In this document: positions 1-11,955 of the stretch, piece after piece | How positions within the stretch are numbered: position 1 is the stretch's first letter | Layout of the letters: each line of letters starts with the position of its first letter | Assembly: GCA_012932295.1 (NCBI GenBank) | Contig: JAAONU010000002.1 | Span: 23,529,770 to 23,593,769, forward strand | DNA length: 64,000 bases | Origin: Cyclina sinensis | Lineage: Eukaryota; Mollusca; Bivalvia; Venerida; Veneridae | Direction: 5' to 3' | Made by a program: the position numbers and the translations under genes | Notes under the pieces: model-generated | Seen by the model: the letters and a program-made list of their open reading frames with translations, nothing else | What the model was told of the DNA's origin: nothing | The model's database searches: none

Positions 1-381
1 ATTTTTAGAAGAAAACACTCCGATCATTTTGTTGAGTTTTGCCAATTTTCGCAAATAACAAGAGGCTTTGTCCTGAAAGATAGGTCAACTTGGTATGCCC
101 AGACATAGTGGTATACAACCTTTGCAGTTTTTTTCCACAACTCGGCAAATTCCTTTTTTTTTTAAAAGTGTAGTTTCGAATGGCGTACCAGTACACAATG
201 CGCATGCTCATAGACAGTGAGGTGGCAACAAACATTGTACAAATATGGAAGAAATGAAGGTTACTGTCAGCATTAATAATGTTATGTACTTGAGAGGAAA
301 AATTGATGGAGCACAGGGGCTGTAAGAGTGTATATTGAGTGTTCTTTGTAAATAACAAAGCTACAGTCGCTTTAATAAATA
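1..381. other. AT-rich intergenic sequence
   Basis: No recognisable coding signal or repeat was seen. The 130-codon open frame on the minus strand shows no domain, has low-complexity composition and runs to the edge of the MITE that follows, so it is not called a gene. Confidence 0.4.
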
Positions 382-826
382 GATGTGAAACCACCAAAAC
401 ACCCCGTTTTATTCTGTATAAAATTTGTATTGTTTTTCAATCTGTAAAACATACCAAGACCCATTTTAAAATGCTTTAACTTACATATTCTTGTAGAACT
501 GCGTCTGTACTGTTAAAACTGGCAAGAAAAGTGCTTCATGTTTAAAAAAGAAAGATATTCCTGCTCATATGAACTTACTTATAAAATCAACGAACAAATC
601 TGAGCCAATTTTCAGCAACCTTCCTGTTTTGAATTTTATTCTGAATGTAAATGAGCATTAAATTGCTACCACACTACCAGAAAGTCAAGCAAAATGATTC
701 CAGCAAAAAAATACACAGATTAAGTTAAAGGTTTAAAAACAGCAAGAAAACTGAGAACTGTCTCTAACCGTCATTTTACAGGTACCATTTTGGAGCTCTG
801 ATAAACTGAATTGGTGGTTACATACC
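382..826. mobile_element. MITE, family 1 (diverged copy)
   Basis: A 445-bp non-coding element. It starts with GATGTGAAACCACCAA and ends with TTGGTGGTTACATACC, which are terminal inverted repeats of about 16 bp with few mismatches. Its interior aligns along its full length with the 461-bp repeats at 11495-11955 and 14042-14502, sharing for example the blocks around a TCTGTAAAACATA motif and a GGTACCATTTT motif near the right end. It differs from those two by many substitutions and small gaps, so it is an older copy. No convincing target duplication is visible. The superfamily is unknown. Confidence 0.75.
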
Positions 827-1810
827 TTTAGCTTCCTTATTTACCAATAAAACATACACTGCAACCTATACATCGACACGCTATTTATGAATCAGACATA
901 GTTAATATGTGTTCCCTTTTTCTAAAAAACATATTTTTGTGTTTTCAACATTAGTTTTCAGACCTCCTTATGTGAATGTACATTTAGACTATCTATGATA
1001 TATCGCTAAAAGACAACCATCACTGTTAGTTAGTGGTATCACCTTATCTTGTGAGAATAATTCTTTGAAATGTTTAGATAATTCAGATCAGACTACAACC
1101 ACGTTTGCATAATTAATTAATCGTTTCTTTAAATGTTCTAGTTTCGATGTTGTTTTTTTTTTCAAAGAATGGGTCTGAGTAAAAAAAATATCATATATAA
1201 ATATTACAAGTATTGCCTTGAATTATTGTTGATGAAAATGGCAATCTCACAAACAAAATTCCAATCAGAAAATAAGAACATGAAACTTTTGATCAGTAAA
1301 AATTTAGAACTAGTAATCAGACATAAAAGAACTGGATTAGAATCTGGAAACCTACTAGAGCCTTAATATGTTGTTTGTTTTTTTTTACATCAAAGCTAGG
1401 GCTTGACAGATGAAATGAATTGGATTATTCCCTTGACCATTTGCTCTTAATTATTCTCAAATCTGATAAATATTTTCCTTAGAAATGACAAAAATCATAT
1501 TGTTGTAAAGATAAGATATGGAAACACGCCACTGGCATTCTTTATATATTGACTTTACATCTTTTCATTACCCTTTTTGAAAACCAAGCCAAGGGAAATA
1601 TATACTGTTTGAATTCTCAAATAAAGTATAGTCATATCATGATTACCCTTAAGACATGTTTTCAAGTACGTTAAAAATAACTAGGTCTTGTACAGCTTTG
1701 CCAAATTATCACCGAGAGTCATAATTTATATCAAAGTTATATATGTCATAAGGATGAAAAGAATAACACGATGACAGATGTTTACGAAGTAAGCGATCAA
1801 ACGGCCTGAT
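827..1810. other. AT-rich intergenic sequence
   Basis: No gene, RNA or organised repeat seen. The 65-codon plus-strand frame at 1169-1366 has no recognisable domain and typical AT-rich composition. Confidence 0.4.
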
Positions 1811-3343
1811 TATACACTCAACAAAATAAATTAAGGGTCAAGACTTAGGTTATAGATGTTTTAATGCAAAAATGTTCATGTAAAAGTTAATTGTATTTTG
1901 CTTTAGACACACCAGTACAGGTGAATATATGTGTTTATCTACCCGTAACAGCTCAATTATCCCGTACAGGTCCATGCAAACACACCCACCCCTCAAAATC
2001 AAGTGAAACTCAAATGTGTAGAATAAAATCAACGTGACACAAGCAAGTTTAAATTTTAATTTTTGATTCGAATCATCTGTTACACTATAAAGCTGAGTAG
2101 TGTGAAGAATCTCTGATGCCTAGAAAACACATGTCGGAGGCTGAGGTAGCTAGAGCAGTCGGTCGTCTGCTGGCTGGGCAAACGCAGTGCAAGCTGGCCT
2201 ATGAGCATAGTGTAAGTCAAAGTGTAATCCAACGACTTTGGCAAAAGTACCTGAACACAGGCGCCGTCGCCAGACATCATCAGAGTGGACGTCCAAGGTC
2301 AACATCTGCTCAAGAAGACCGTGCGATCGTTGTCCTGGGAAAACGCCATAGGTTTGACTCGGCTGTTGCTCTAAATAGAGACTTCCAAACTACTTCTGGT
2401 GTTCGAACCTCGGCACAAACATATGGCAACAGGCTCCACGACGTTAATTTACGTGCTAGCCGTCCTTTGGTACGTCCTCCTTAACGCCAAGACACCGTGC
2501 GGCCTCTCTGGAGTTTTCCAGAGAGATTACGTTAATTGGCAACTCAGGCACTTTCGTAATGCGCTATTCACCGACGAGTCCAAATTTTACCTGGACTTAA
2601 ATGATGGTCGTCGGCGTGTATGGCGTCAGCGAAATGAGCGCTTCAGCGAGTGTTGCATATCCGAACATGACAAGTTTGGTAGTGGCTCTGTAATTGTTTT
2701 GGCGGGCATTTCTTACGGCGGGCGTACAGACCTTCACGTGTTTGTTAACGGAACAGTTACTGCTAGACGTTATATTGACGAGATTCTCCGACCTCACGAA
2801 TTCGTGTTAATGGACGACAATGCTACAGCACACCATGCGAGATGCGTCAATCACTACCTTGACGACCAAGATGTTGAACGTATGGAATGGCCAGCTAGGT
2901 CTCCAGACATGAACCCAATATAACATGCCTGGGTCATGCTGCAGCGCCGTGTCAACCAGAAATGAGGTGGCTGCTGCCCTTACTGGGAATGGGGTTTCAT
3001 ACCACAAAGTGACATCAAAAAGCTTATACGCAGCTTCCAGACCCGTGTCAAAAAGGTTATCCGAGCACGAGGAGGCCATACCCGTTTCTAAAATATAACT
3101 GTTTCCATATTTCTTATAATAAGTCATTGTGTTTACCCCACTCACCAAGTCTCAAACATTTTAAGACTGAAAGGGTTTTTTGAGGATAAATCGTGTTACT
3201 GTGTTTGTTAAACACATGTTACTTTTGTGGTCATAGATGTAATTAATTTTTGTTGGATATAAACTTTAGCAAGTAAAAAGGGTATGTCTTTAAGAACTGT
3301 TGTCATAAGTCCTTGACCCTTATTTTCTTTTGTTGAGTGTATA
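1811..3343 (+). mobile_element. Tc1/mariner-type DNA transposon, inactive
   Basis: A 1.53-kb element with terminal inverted repeats of about 40 bp. The left end reads TATACACTCAACAAAA and the reverse complement of the right end begins with the same bases; both continue with AAGGGTCAAG a little further in. The ends include the TA dinucleotide expected as target duplication for the IS630/Tc1/mariner superfamily. Between them lies a single broken transposase frame (2116-2923). Size, TA target, TIRs and the DDE motifs agree on Tc1-like. Frameshifts and a stop at a catalytic codon make this copy non-autonomous. Confidence 0.92.
2116..2923 (+). pseudogene. Tc1-like transposase, frameshifted and truncated
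   Basis: The first part (2116-2484) is an N-terminal paired-like helix-turn-helix region: MSEAEVARAVGRLLAG, a second helix with VSQSVIQRLWQKY, then a GRPRSTS linker typical of Tc1 transposases. Frame is lost near 2484 and again near 2530, where RPPLTPRHR-like and RNALFTDESKF segments sit in different frames. The second part (2399-2923, usable from about 2540) carries the first catalytic Asp in FTDESKF and the second in VLMDDNATAHHA. It then reads SPDMNPI and stops: the codon where the third catalytic acid (Glu) normally stands is TAA at 2921-2923. Homologous sequence (WVMLQRRV) continues after the stop. The copy is dead. Confidence 0.9.
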
Positions 3344-4515
3344 TACAGTACCAGAATAAACAGAAATTTAAAGAATTGATTTCAAACAAATAATAAATAT
3401 GGTTTTCCGAAAAATAAAAGAAAGCTTGGCGACTCGGTGGCCTTAAAATAAACGCTGCGCACGACAATAGATATGATTTTTGGAATCAATTAAAAAGAGT
3501 ATAAACAGAAAACACTACCAAAATATAAAAGGGGTTTGAGATGACATTTTCGTAAATATGAATAATGAATATAAGTCACGAAAAGGAGTATTTTAGTATT
3601 TGTACACAGAACACAAATTGTAACAGTAATGATTTAAACTCAGTTCAGACAATGAACAAAGCACGTCAGTTTGAATTATAACGAGTTTGGGATAAGTATG
3701 CTAGCGACTTTTGACTCAATGTATCAGTTACAGTTTGCATTCTAAACACGACTGTTATGAGTGTTACAAATCATTTCAATCAGTATTTTAAATCTAAAAT
3801 GGAACGTAATTTGCATTAGATTCAATTTTACCTAAGATACACCGGATGGCTATTTAAATGTACTTATGTTCATGTATTTTTATATTCAGCTAAAAAGAGG
3901 ATAAATGTTCTCATAAATAGTCACAAAGATATCCGTTTTCGTGTGTAGCTTACATTTTCTTGGTACTATTCAGCCGTGTAAATATTCAGTCTCAGTTTTG
4001 CATAATATCCAGTGCTTTCTCCACAAATACTATTTTAGAATTTCATGGCTGATAAAGGAGCCTCTATCCTGGTTGAAAAGCAAAAGAGAATGTCATCCTC
4101 TGTAAAATACATCAATCAAACAAAGAAGAGTATAAAATCGATGACATACGTCGTGTGTGTCCGTATATAAACTTTTGAATTTCTTGTGCTTATGCAGTAT
4201 GTTTGCTCATAGACGACGGTTACAACAAACTCTTGATTCTCTGAATAAGAACTCTGACTTAATTTCAAATGTGAATGGATGAAAGTGAGTAAGATTTTCA
4301 AGACTCAAAATCATACCACTTTTTACTTACTACAATGGTGAAAACAATCATATTACACTGAGAGACAAGCGATCTTTATCGTGTATAGACATGGAAGTAT
4401 ACAAACTCAACTGTGTCAACTGATATATTCTTGGAGGAAACACTGTGAGTTAGATGTAGAAACGAATACTGATATTTTTTCTAAGTGCTTTGTTTACTTG
4501 ATTTTGGCGACCATA
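3344..4515. other. AT-rich sequence upstream of the GPCR gene
   Basis: No domain-bearing frame seen. The GPCR reading frame is open back to about 4381, but the stretch before Met 4516 has no receptor features and is probably 5' leader. No clear TATA box or initiator could be singled out. Confidence 0.35.
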
Positions 4516-5554
4516 ATGGCTATCTACAACTTTTCTGACGACTGGAATCAAACCAATTACTTTTATGACTACAACGATTACTGGCAGAAGTGGCTCGATG
4601 ATTATTACAATGGAGATCTGTTAGAGTTTATAAAGTTTTTTGATATCGTTGCAAGAGTCACAACTTACATATTTTTAGTACAATGTTCAGTGGGACTGGT
4701 TGGCAACTTGGTTTCGCTGATTGTTTGGAGTGCAGGCAAGAAAAGTCGTGAAGTATCCTGCTCAACATACTTCAAACTGGTATCAGCAACTGACGTTTTT
4801 GCGTTATTGTATAAATTATTCTATGAAATTGATTATGCCTTCCCTTATAGTTCACTGACAGTAGGATGCAACATATCCTACTTTTGTTACACCTTTGCCC
4901 CACAACTTTCTTCTTGGATAGTTGTTTGTCTGTCAAGTTGAAAGAGTTTTAAGTTTATGCTTTCCGTTTACCTTCCGCACGAAAAAGTCAGGCCGGCGCG
5001 CTAAAATAGCCTTTCTCACCTGTACTGTCATTCTGACATCAATAAATTTTCCGCATCTTTTGGCTTGGAAATATGATGAAGAAATCCAGGCTTGCTATTT
5101 TTCTCATTATGTCGATGGTACTTTTTATAAAGTGCTTGACGAAATCTCAACCCTGTATATCATGTGCGCTTTTCCATTTCTTATAATCTTAACTTGTAAT
5201 GTTCTGGTCACAGTGAGAATGTTTTGGTTGAAGAAGTCAGGGGTTTCCAAGTACGGTAAAAATGTAGTCGTCACAAGACTGACCAAGTTGACACTGGGGA
5301 TTGGTATTCTGCAATGTTTTTCGATTTTACCTACGATGTTATACGGTCTTCATGCTTACAATAGAATTAACGTTCTGCCCGGTGTCATGGACAGTCTTGA
5401 GAGTTTTTTCTTGTTCTACCATATAAGCCGCATCACTTTGTATCTCAATAACAGTCTGAATTTTTTGTTTTACTGTTTCTCAGGCAAAGACTTTAGAAAT
5501 GACTGTAAGGAGCTTTTTGTCGCTTTTGTTAAGCTGTTTAAACCATGCGCATAG
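4516..5554 (+). CDS. Rhodopsin-family (class A) GPCR, orphan, one frameshift
   Basis: Encodes a seven-helix plasma-membrane receptor in a single exon, about 345 residues, of the peptide-receptor-like type expanded in invertebrates; the ligand is unknown. Met 4516 is chosen because it precedes an acidic N-terminus with glycosylation sites (NFS, NQT). TM1 holds the GN motif (residues 63-64), TM2 the Asp in SATDVF, and Cys118 before TM3 probably pairs with the Cys in QACYFSH of loop 2. The end of TM3 reads VERVLSLCFPF, a DRY-equivalent. TM6 and TM7 are clear, TM7 ending NNSLNFLFYCFSGKDFR in place of NPxxY, then helix 8. Frame 1 stops at 4939 while homology continues in frame 2 from 4937: one extra A at 4935-4936 splits the gene. 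All seven helices are otherwise conserved, so this may be an assembly indel or a very recent pseudogene. Confidence 0.85.
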
Positions 5555-6199
5555 TTTACTTGGTACAAAACTTCGCGATTTTGTGAAAATGATCTTTCGA
5601 AACGTTTTTCAGCAAATTTGATAAGTGGTCAATGAAACCTTTGGTATTAGGGTAAAGGTTTAACAAAAAAGACATTTTCCCAAAATGGTTTGTCCAGTTT
5701 GACAAGATGATAATCCTTAGATTTAAATTTCTGTTACTTTTATTACGGTATTCTGTTGTAAATGTTTTGAGTTTGCTTTACATAGTCACAAATATTTATG
5801 TTATGTACATGTATGTAGAAGTATCATTTTTCAGAGTGCCGTGTATTTGATTTTTGTTTACGTATTTGATTTAAAAAAATCAATAAATTCATTCTTAGTT
5901 TGCCATTTAATGAACTTCCCATACAGTATGTTATTTTTTTTCCTAATATAGTTTACATTTGTTTAGACAAAATAACATTGCTTTCAGTTTTTAATATTTT
6001 TATTGATCTAGCTAGATATTGTTTCTGTATATATGAATAAAAACAGACAAACTTTGAATTATTGTTTATGTTAGTTTACAATTATTTAATCTTTCTAGTT
6101 TTCTTTAGGTTGTTATAACTTTTAGTAATACTGATGAATTTGCTGTTACTACTACTACTACTTTACTTTAACATATTTTATTTACAACAGTTATATGCA
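5555..6199. other. 3' flank of GPCR gene
   Basis: AT-rich, non-coding. A possible poly(A) signal (CAATAAATTC) lies near 5880. No other feature seen apart from a short (CTA)n tract near 6150. Confidence 0.4.
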
Positions 6200-6239
6200 C
6201 ATATGTGACAGTTTATAACCATATACGAGTTCGGAAATG

Positions 6240-6690
6240 CATATAGTCGCAGCTTCGTCCGTCCGTCTCGAAATTTTGTCTGAACTATTTCTTAACAACC
6301 ACTGGCTGGAATAATGGAAACTACATAGGAAGCTTTACTACCAAGAGGGGTCTGCGCAAATTAGCAGCATGTGTCGGTTCAATGATTTTTTCACAAAGTA
6401 ATGTCCCTTTCAAGCCTTTTCAGCTACAAAGTTTATCCGGACCTTTTCTCAACAACCATTGACTGGAACTCATTGAAACTTTATAGGAAGCTTTGCAACT
6501 AAGAGGAGCTGTGCATATTAGCAGCAAGTTCTGGTTTACTGATTTTTCACAATGTTATACCTGTTTAGTGCATTTTAATTGTAATTTTTGTTCAGACTAT
6601 TTCTCAGTCGCAACCGAGTGGAATTTATCAAAAGTTTCATAGGAAGTGTACAAATAATATTTAGCGGAGGGAGATAATTCCAAAAGTTAC
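6240..6690. repeat. Dispersed repeat with about 150-bp tandem units
   Basis: Three diverged units share the phrase pattern 'CAACCAYTGRCTGGAA ... GAAACT ... ATAGGAAGCTTT ... AAGAGG ... TTAGCAGCA', recurring at roughly 6295, 6450 and 6600. This kind of degenerate tandem core is common in molluscan dispersed elements. No terminal repeats could be defined, so the boundaries are approximate. Confidence 0.6.
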
Positions 6691-6866
6691 CAAAAAAAGT
6701 TTTCTTTATGTACAGTGCATTTCTCCTCATGCATTCTATCATTTTGAAATCATTCAACAAATTAGTGCAATAGGTTTGTTGTTTATTCTATTTTTGGTGG
6801 AAGTTTCTTTGTGGATGTATTTTGACAATTTAGTGGAAAAGATAAGAGAGGATATTGTGTTAGGTG

Positions 6867-7145
6867 AAGTGCACTTGTGACAGGTAACAGCTGTCTTAGA
6901 AGATACGTGACCAGAACATTTTCCTTTATTTTATTTCAGTGCTATGATAATTATTCAAACTGAGAATGAATTTGTAATCTAAAATGGAGCTGGTTGGGTG
7001 TGACAAGTGCACTTGTGACAGGTAACAGCTGTCTTAGAAGATACGTGACCAGGACATTTTCCTTTATTTTATGTCAGTGCTATGATAATTATTCAAAATT
7101 GAGAATGAATTTGTAATCTAAAATGGAGCTGGTTGGGTGTGACAA
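6867..7145. repeat. Direct tandem duplication, 138-bp unit
   Basis: A unit starting AAGTGCACTTGTGACAGGTA occurs at 6867 and again at 7005, the copies abutting, with only a few mismatches and a small insertion in the second. There is no open frame. It looks like a recent local duplication. Confidence 0.9.
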
Positions 7146-9850
7146 TGCTTTGCTTGATTATAGAACACATGGGGAAATATATTTACGTCATTTATATTTG
7201 GAACAGTAAAAATAAAATAGGGGTGAAATTACTTATGACTGAAAAATTTTAGAAATCAGCCTCGCACCCCACGTTTCCTGTATTGACATACCAGTATGTA
7301 ATAAAGTGTCTCATTATGATTCTTTTTTATTTGTTGTTGTTTTTATGTAAAGATTTAGAGGGCCATACATCTTTATTTTAACCCAAACATTTAACAAACT
7401 CTGATTCAGCATTTACTTTATTACCATATACGTAATCACACCCCTGTTTTATGAACCCACACCTCAATTACTTTTCATTTATTTTCAACCATAGTTTCAT
7501 AATATTTTACACCAAGACCTCTTCATCATGAAACACAAAACGACCCCTTCACTCTACACCTTCCTCAGTTGCACTATTTTACTCTCTTGTGTTCGTCTGG
7601 GAATCACCCATCGATTCCAATGATATCCTTGTTTAAAAAAGTTGGACCACAAGTTCTAGCAACATTAAAAAAGATCTTTCTCAATAAAGAATAAGTGACA
7701 CTGACAAAGTGGTGGAAAAAAGTTGGAATTTAAAAGTACATGTATATGATTTGTCAACATTTTAATAAAAGCGAAAAACCAGAGAAATACATGAACAAAC
7801 AACTTAATTTGCATAGAGAGAATGAAAAAAAAGAAGAAAGAAGTCCTTAAAAACACACATTTTTAATGACTTCAAGTGATGAAGTATCATATTACAAACC
7901 GTTTTGTTGTTTTTATGAATTGTTAAACCGCAACAAATATTTCACAATTTTCGTTAAATGATAAGCTGCCTCTGCTTTTAATTACATTTCGGCATTTTAT
8001 GGATGAAATCTACGAACTTCAAGATCCTGAAAAGGTTTTACTCTGGTCGCAGTATAATATATTGGACAAGCAAAAAGAAGCTTTCAGCAATTATATGTCG
8101 TAGAATCGGCACTGGCGAATTCATTTCTTAGCCTGGCGTGAATTACAGATAGTTGTCTGTTTCTAATATGATAACAATTAGGTACTTATGGATGACTAAT
8201 TAAAGGAGTCGCTATATTTTCTATAAGTGAATTGTATGTTTCGAATATTGGGATCTTAAGAATTCCTAAAGTTAAAGGCGGAAGGTACAAAAGAATAAAA
8301 GTAGATTTGCTTCCCTGCCCTTGCAATTTCAAAGTCGAGAGAATGTCGGATATTTTATTGTTTGGTCTGATTAACTAAACCATGAAATATTTTAGAAAGA
8401 TACTGAAGACACTTGTTATTTTTTACTTTGTGCGTGATATTCAATTCAGTGCTTTTCTGCAGACTGATCATGAGAGCCACTCTATTTCTGAATACAGATC
8501 AATAAGTGACACAGATCTGGTTAGGCCGTTACAACTCTCACTCCCCTCACTTTGAGTTTTATCAAGAGTACCTTTTTCGGAATTTGAACAGCCATCCAAA
8601 ACAATTGACACATCTTCTAGAATAGGTGTCAATAAGGTATAGGAATAAGTTGATAAGACATATAAATTTAATTGAGAGTTTGTATTCGTAATGAAAATAT
8701 TTTTTTTTTTTTTTCATAAGTCCTAATATTTTATGCACTACTACTTCTACTACTACTACTTTTACTGCTGGTTCTGCTGTTGATTGTGTCGCTACTACTA
8801 CTGCTGCTGTTCATAATTTTAGCAACTTAAGTGTTGTCATTAACTGTTTGTGATAGACAATCAAAATACTAGTCAACGTTTATGAAAGTTTTTTTTTTCA
8901 AACATTGACACAACTAAAAATATTTAAAGAAAACAAAAACATAAAATTCTTGCAATTTTTTATTCTTTTGTCGACTCAAAATTTAATTATCCCTATCCAG
9001 TTAGCTGTTTCTTTCTAAAGTAAAAGGTATATCTTAGTGTATTTAAAATTGTACTTGGCTTAGGACGAAATTGCATGTAATGCCGCTGTATATTGAGAAT
9101 TGGGTCGTTACCTGCTTTATTTACAGATATATTCGATCCAAATAGTTCTGGTTCCGGATTAGCGGCGTGGTCTTAATTCTGATAAATATCTTTAATAGGA
9201 CAAGAATAAAAATATTTGGTTCTTTTCAAAAGTGCCCGTATTAGCGGCGTGGTCGTAATCTCCTGGTAATCTACTGTAGTCAAAATATGGACAGACGGAT
9301 CCTTTGATAACTTAAGAAGTATACGAACTAGGTCAATGAAAATTAGTAGGTAAATAGATGCCACGCTTTGTTTCTTCCTCTTGTCAAAATTCTGGCTATG
9401 TTAACGTTAAACCTTATGATGGAATATTGATTGCCTTATGGAAATATTTTGGATGACACAATGCCAGATGTTAGGTAAGATCATTTTCACTGATAAAGTG
9501 GATATTTTCTTATGCCTCTACAGTTAATATGTCACGATTTCTAAACCAGTATACAATAACCACAACATTTTCTTTTATAGCTTTCATAATGTATTACATA
9601 AGTGTCAAAAAGATTAATTGATTACACCAGATGAAATTGAAAGCTTAATTCTGATAGACAGCTGTTGAATTTGCCATGTAAGAAAGATATAGCTTTTCCC
9701 TAATGTTGGATGTTTCAATTAGAGATCATTTTATGAAGAAACAGCAACAACAGAAACAAGAGAGGTAAGGAAGCTATTTATATTCTAAGATCAACATATC
9801 TATTTTGGCAATATCGGTTTTTTGCTTTAGTACATTAGATTTTAGCAATC
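7146..9850. other. AT-rich intergenic sequence with a TAC/TGC-rich microsatellite
   Basis: No gene or transposon recognised. An imperfect trinucleotide tract of ACT/CTG units lies at about 8738-8815. A short phrase (ATTAGCGGCGTGGTC) occurs twice, near 9158 and 9239. All open frames are short and featureless. Confidence 0.4.
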
Positions 9851-9854
9851 TTTG

Positions 9855-10330
9855 AGTGTTCGTCGTCCATCTATCCGTCCACAGTTAGTGTGCTTACACA
9901 TTAGCTTCCACAAGTGTGCACTAATCTTGATGAAACTTGAACATTAATGTACCTCGACAGAAGGCTTGGGTTAAGTTCAATCAAGATTCCACTAGTTTCT
10001 CTCAAAACTTGCATTGTTTTAGCTTGTTTAAACTCTGAAGGTGTTTTTTTATATTTTAAATAAACTTACACATGCTGTGTATCTACAATCAGTTATGAAC
10101 TGAGCCTGGCTAAAGTTTGAAACTTAACATGTGAAAATCTGCCTTATTGTTAGTTCCATTGTGCTTCCATTCGTCTTAGTTTGTTCACATTCACATTTAC
10201 AATTTTGAAACAATCCTAATGAAACTCAGTGCAATTATGTTCTTTATCGGATCAGTGCTTCTTGAATTATGGCCCGTGTTTGAAACAAAATGCAATATTT
10301 AACTACGTGTAGAAATAAGCCTTCAATGTT
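9855..10330. repeat. Degenerate dispersed repeat (CCGTCC-headed type)
   Basis: Begins near a 'TCGTCGTCCATCTATCCGTCC' phrase and continues with units containing 'CTAATCTTGATGAAACTTG' and 'CAATCCTAATGAAACTC', the same style as the repeat at 6240-6690. Boundaries are approximate and there is no coding content. Confidence 0.4.
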
Positions 10331-10627
10331 TTACTTATTTCTTAGATACTTAGGCTCCCAGCCTTGTTGTGCGTGACGTAGTATTTGGAAGCGGGAACCG
10401 ATACTACAGGCACCTTGCGGGGAATCCGTATCTATTTTTAGTAACGAAATCCCCCCGTCAAAAAATATAAACAAACATAATTGAAAGTGTTTTATTGAAT
10501 ACTATTACAATTCTTTAACATAAAAATCCATTAATTGTACCCTTCTATCAAAATCTTATGAATACACACAAATAACGTCCTATTTAAAAGAGAATCCTTG
10601 TGAATTTAACTACGTCGTCTGCAACTG

Positions 10628-10993
10628 TTTACTATCGAAGGGGATATCCGCCATTTCACACATTATTGTATTTGTTATTTCAATATGCCAATTTCTTTCC
10701 AATGCTGCCAATTCAATTTCTATGTTGCTTTTTAGAAGTGCATTATCCATATTTGTATGTAAATAGCAATAATTTTAATTATAACTCTACCTTTAATGTT
10801 GTAACCATTGAAAACTAATGAGTTTTTTTAATTCAGTCTTAAGAATTCATATGCAGATATTTTAATGACAATTAAGTGCTGAAATTGCTTACCATGCCAA
10901 TAATATGAAAATCGTCGAGTTATAATTAATGTAATGGACTTTAAATGTAATTATTTTAATTATTATTAAGAATTTATTTTGCTAACTTTCTCG
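10628..10993 (+). repeat. Left arm of a long inverted repeat
   Basis: About 365 bp that reappears inverted at 14670-15037 with moderate divergence and small gaps. Shared landmarks are GGGGATATCCGCCATTTC at the outer side and GCTAACTTTCT at the inner side. The arms enclose 3.7 kb that includes the MITE composite. Both arms give similar fortuitous translations; they are repeats, not genes. Confidence 0.85.
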
Positions 10994-11487
10994 TTTTATC
11001 TATATGCTTAACGTTTTATCTATATGCTTAAAATGACATTGATAAACTTCTTATTCCTATTTTCAAATTTATTTTGATTCGGTCATATGCATGACACTTT
11101 AGTCGTTGCAGTTAAATGTTGACAAGCAAAACTCGTATCTTTGCGCTAAAATGGACCCTTTTAAGTAAAGTTGAATAACTGGTAAAAACTGTAAAAATAA
11201 TAAACGCTCCCCATACCGGTGTCGACATTAGTTTATACGAAGAAAATAAGTCCGCAAACGTCGTTGTGATATTGATAGTGATATAGATGTTCCATTCCCA
11301 AATCAAAGGTAATTCTGAACATTTAAATGATGACCCTTGGTGTCAAAATACAAAGCAACAGTCAAAGCTCCAACGCGGCAGTGACCTCGTTCTCTCCTCG
11401 TGTTTCTTGTGGTTGTATATTCCCGCGAGGTAAAAATGGACGTTACACCGGGGAGGGAGCGGTTATTTTTTTTACGGCGACCTCTGT
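10994..11487. other. Spacer between inverted arm and MITE composite
   Basis: Contains a 21-bp phrase (GTTTTATCTATATGCTTAA) repeated twice in tandem near 10993-11030, then a relatively GC-rich stretch at 11370-11470. No coding or RNA feature recognised. Confidence 0.4.
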
Positions 11488-11494
11488 TGTAAAA

Positions 11495-11955
11495 GGTGTG
11501 AAACCACCAAATAGATTCCTTCTTTATTCTATATAAAATTCATAAAGTTCACAGGGCTGTAAAACATAGCAAAACCTTTTTTAAATAGCTTTAACTTACG
11601 TATTCTTGTAGATCTATATCTGTACTCATGAAAAATAGCAAGAAAAGTGGGGGTTGTGTTTCAAACAAGAAAGATATTTCTGCTCATGTAAACTTACCCA
11701 TAAAATTAACAAAAAATCTGAGCTAATTTTCAGATTGGGGTATGTGAAACAATTTCACATTGTGAATTCTATTCTGAATGCATATGAGCATAAAATTGCT
11801 ACCACACTATCAGAAATAGTCAAACAAAATGATTCCAGCAAAAAAAATACACAGATTAGGGCAAAAATGTTAAAAATAGCCAAGAAAACTGAGAACTATT
11901 TCTAGCCGCCATTATGCGGGTACCATTTTTTGAGCTGAATTGGTGGTTTCATACC
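11495..11955. repeat. MITE family 1, left copy of composite
   Basis: 461 bp with inverted ends GGTGTGAAACCACCAA / TTGGTGGTTTCATACC. It lies exactly 2547 bp from an identical copy. An 83-codon open frame (11654-11905) is present in both copies but shows no domain, and its diverged homologue at 382-826 does not keep it open, so it is not a gene. Confidence 0.88.

Noticed and set aside
10600..10818. 72-aa ORF and its 94-aa inverted relative at 14793-15077
   Set aside because: Similarity of the two translations comes from the inverted repeat arms; hydrophobic AT-rich composition and no domain.
11654..11905. 83-codon ORF present identically at 11654 and 14201
   Set aside because: It lies inside duplicated MITE copies, has no domain, and is not kept open in the diverged copy at 382-826.
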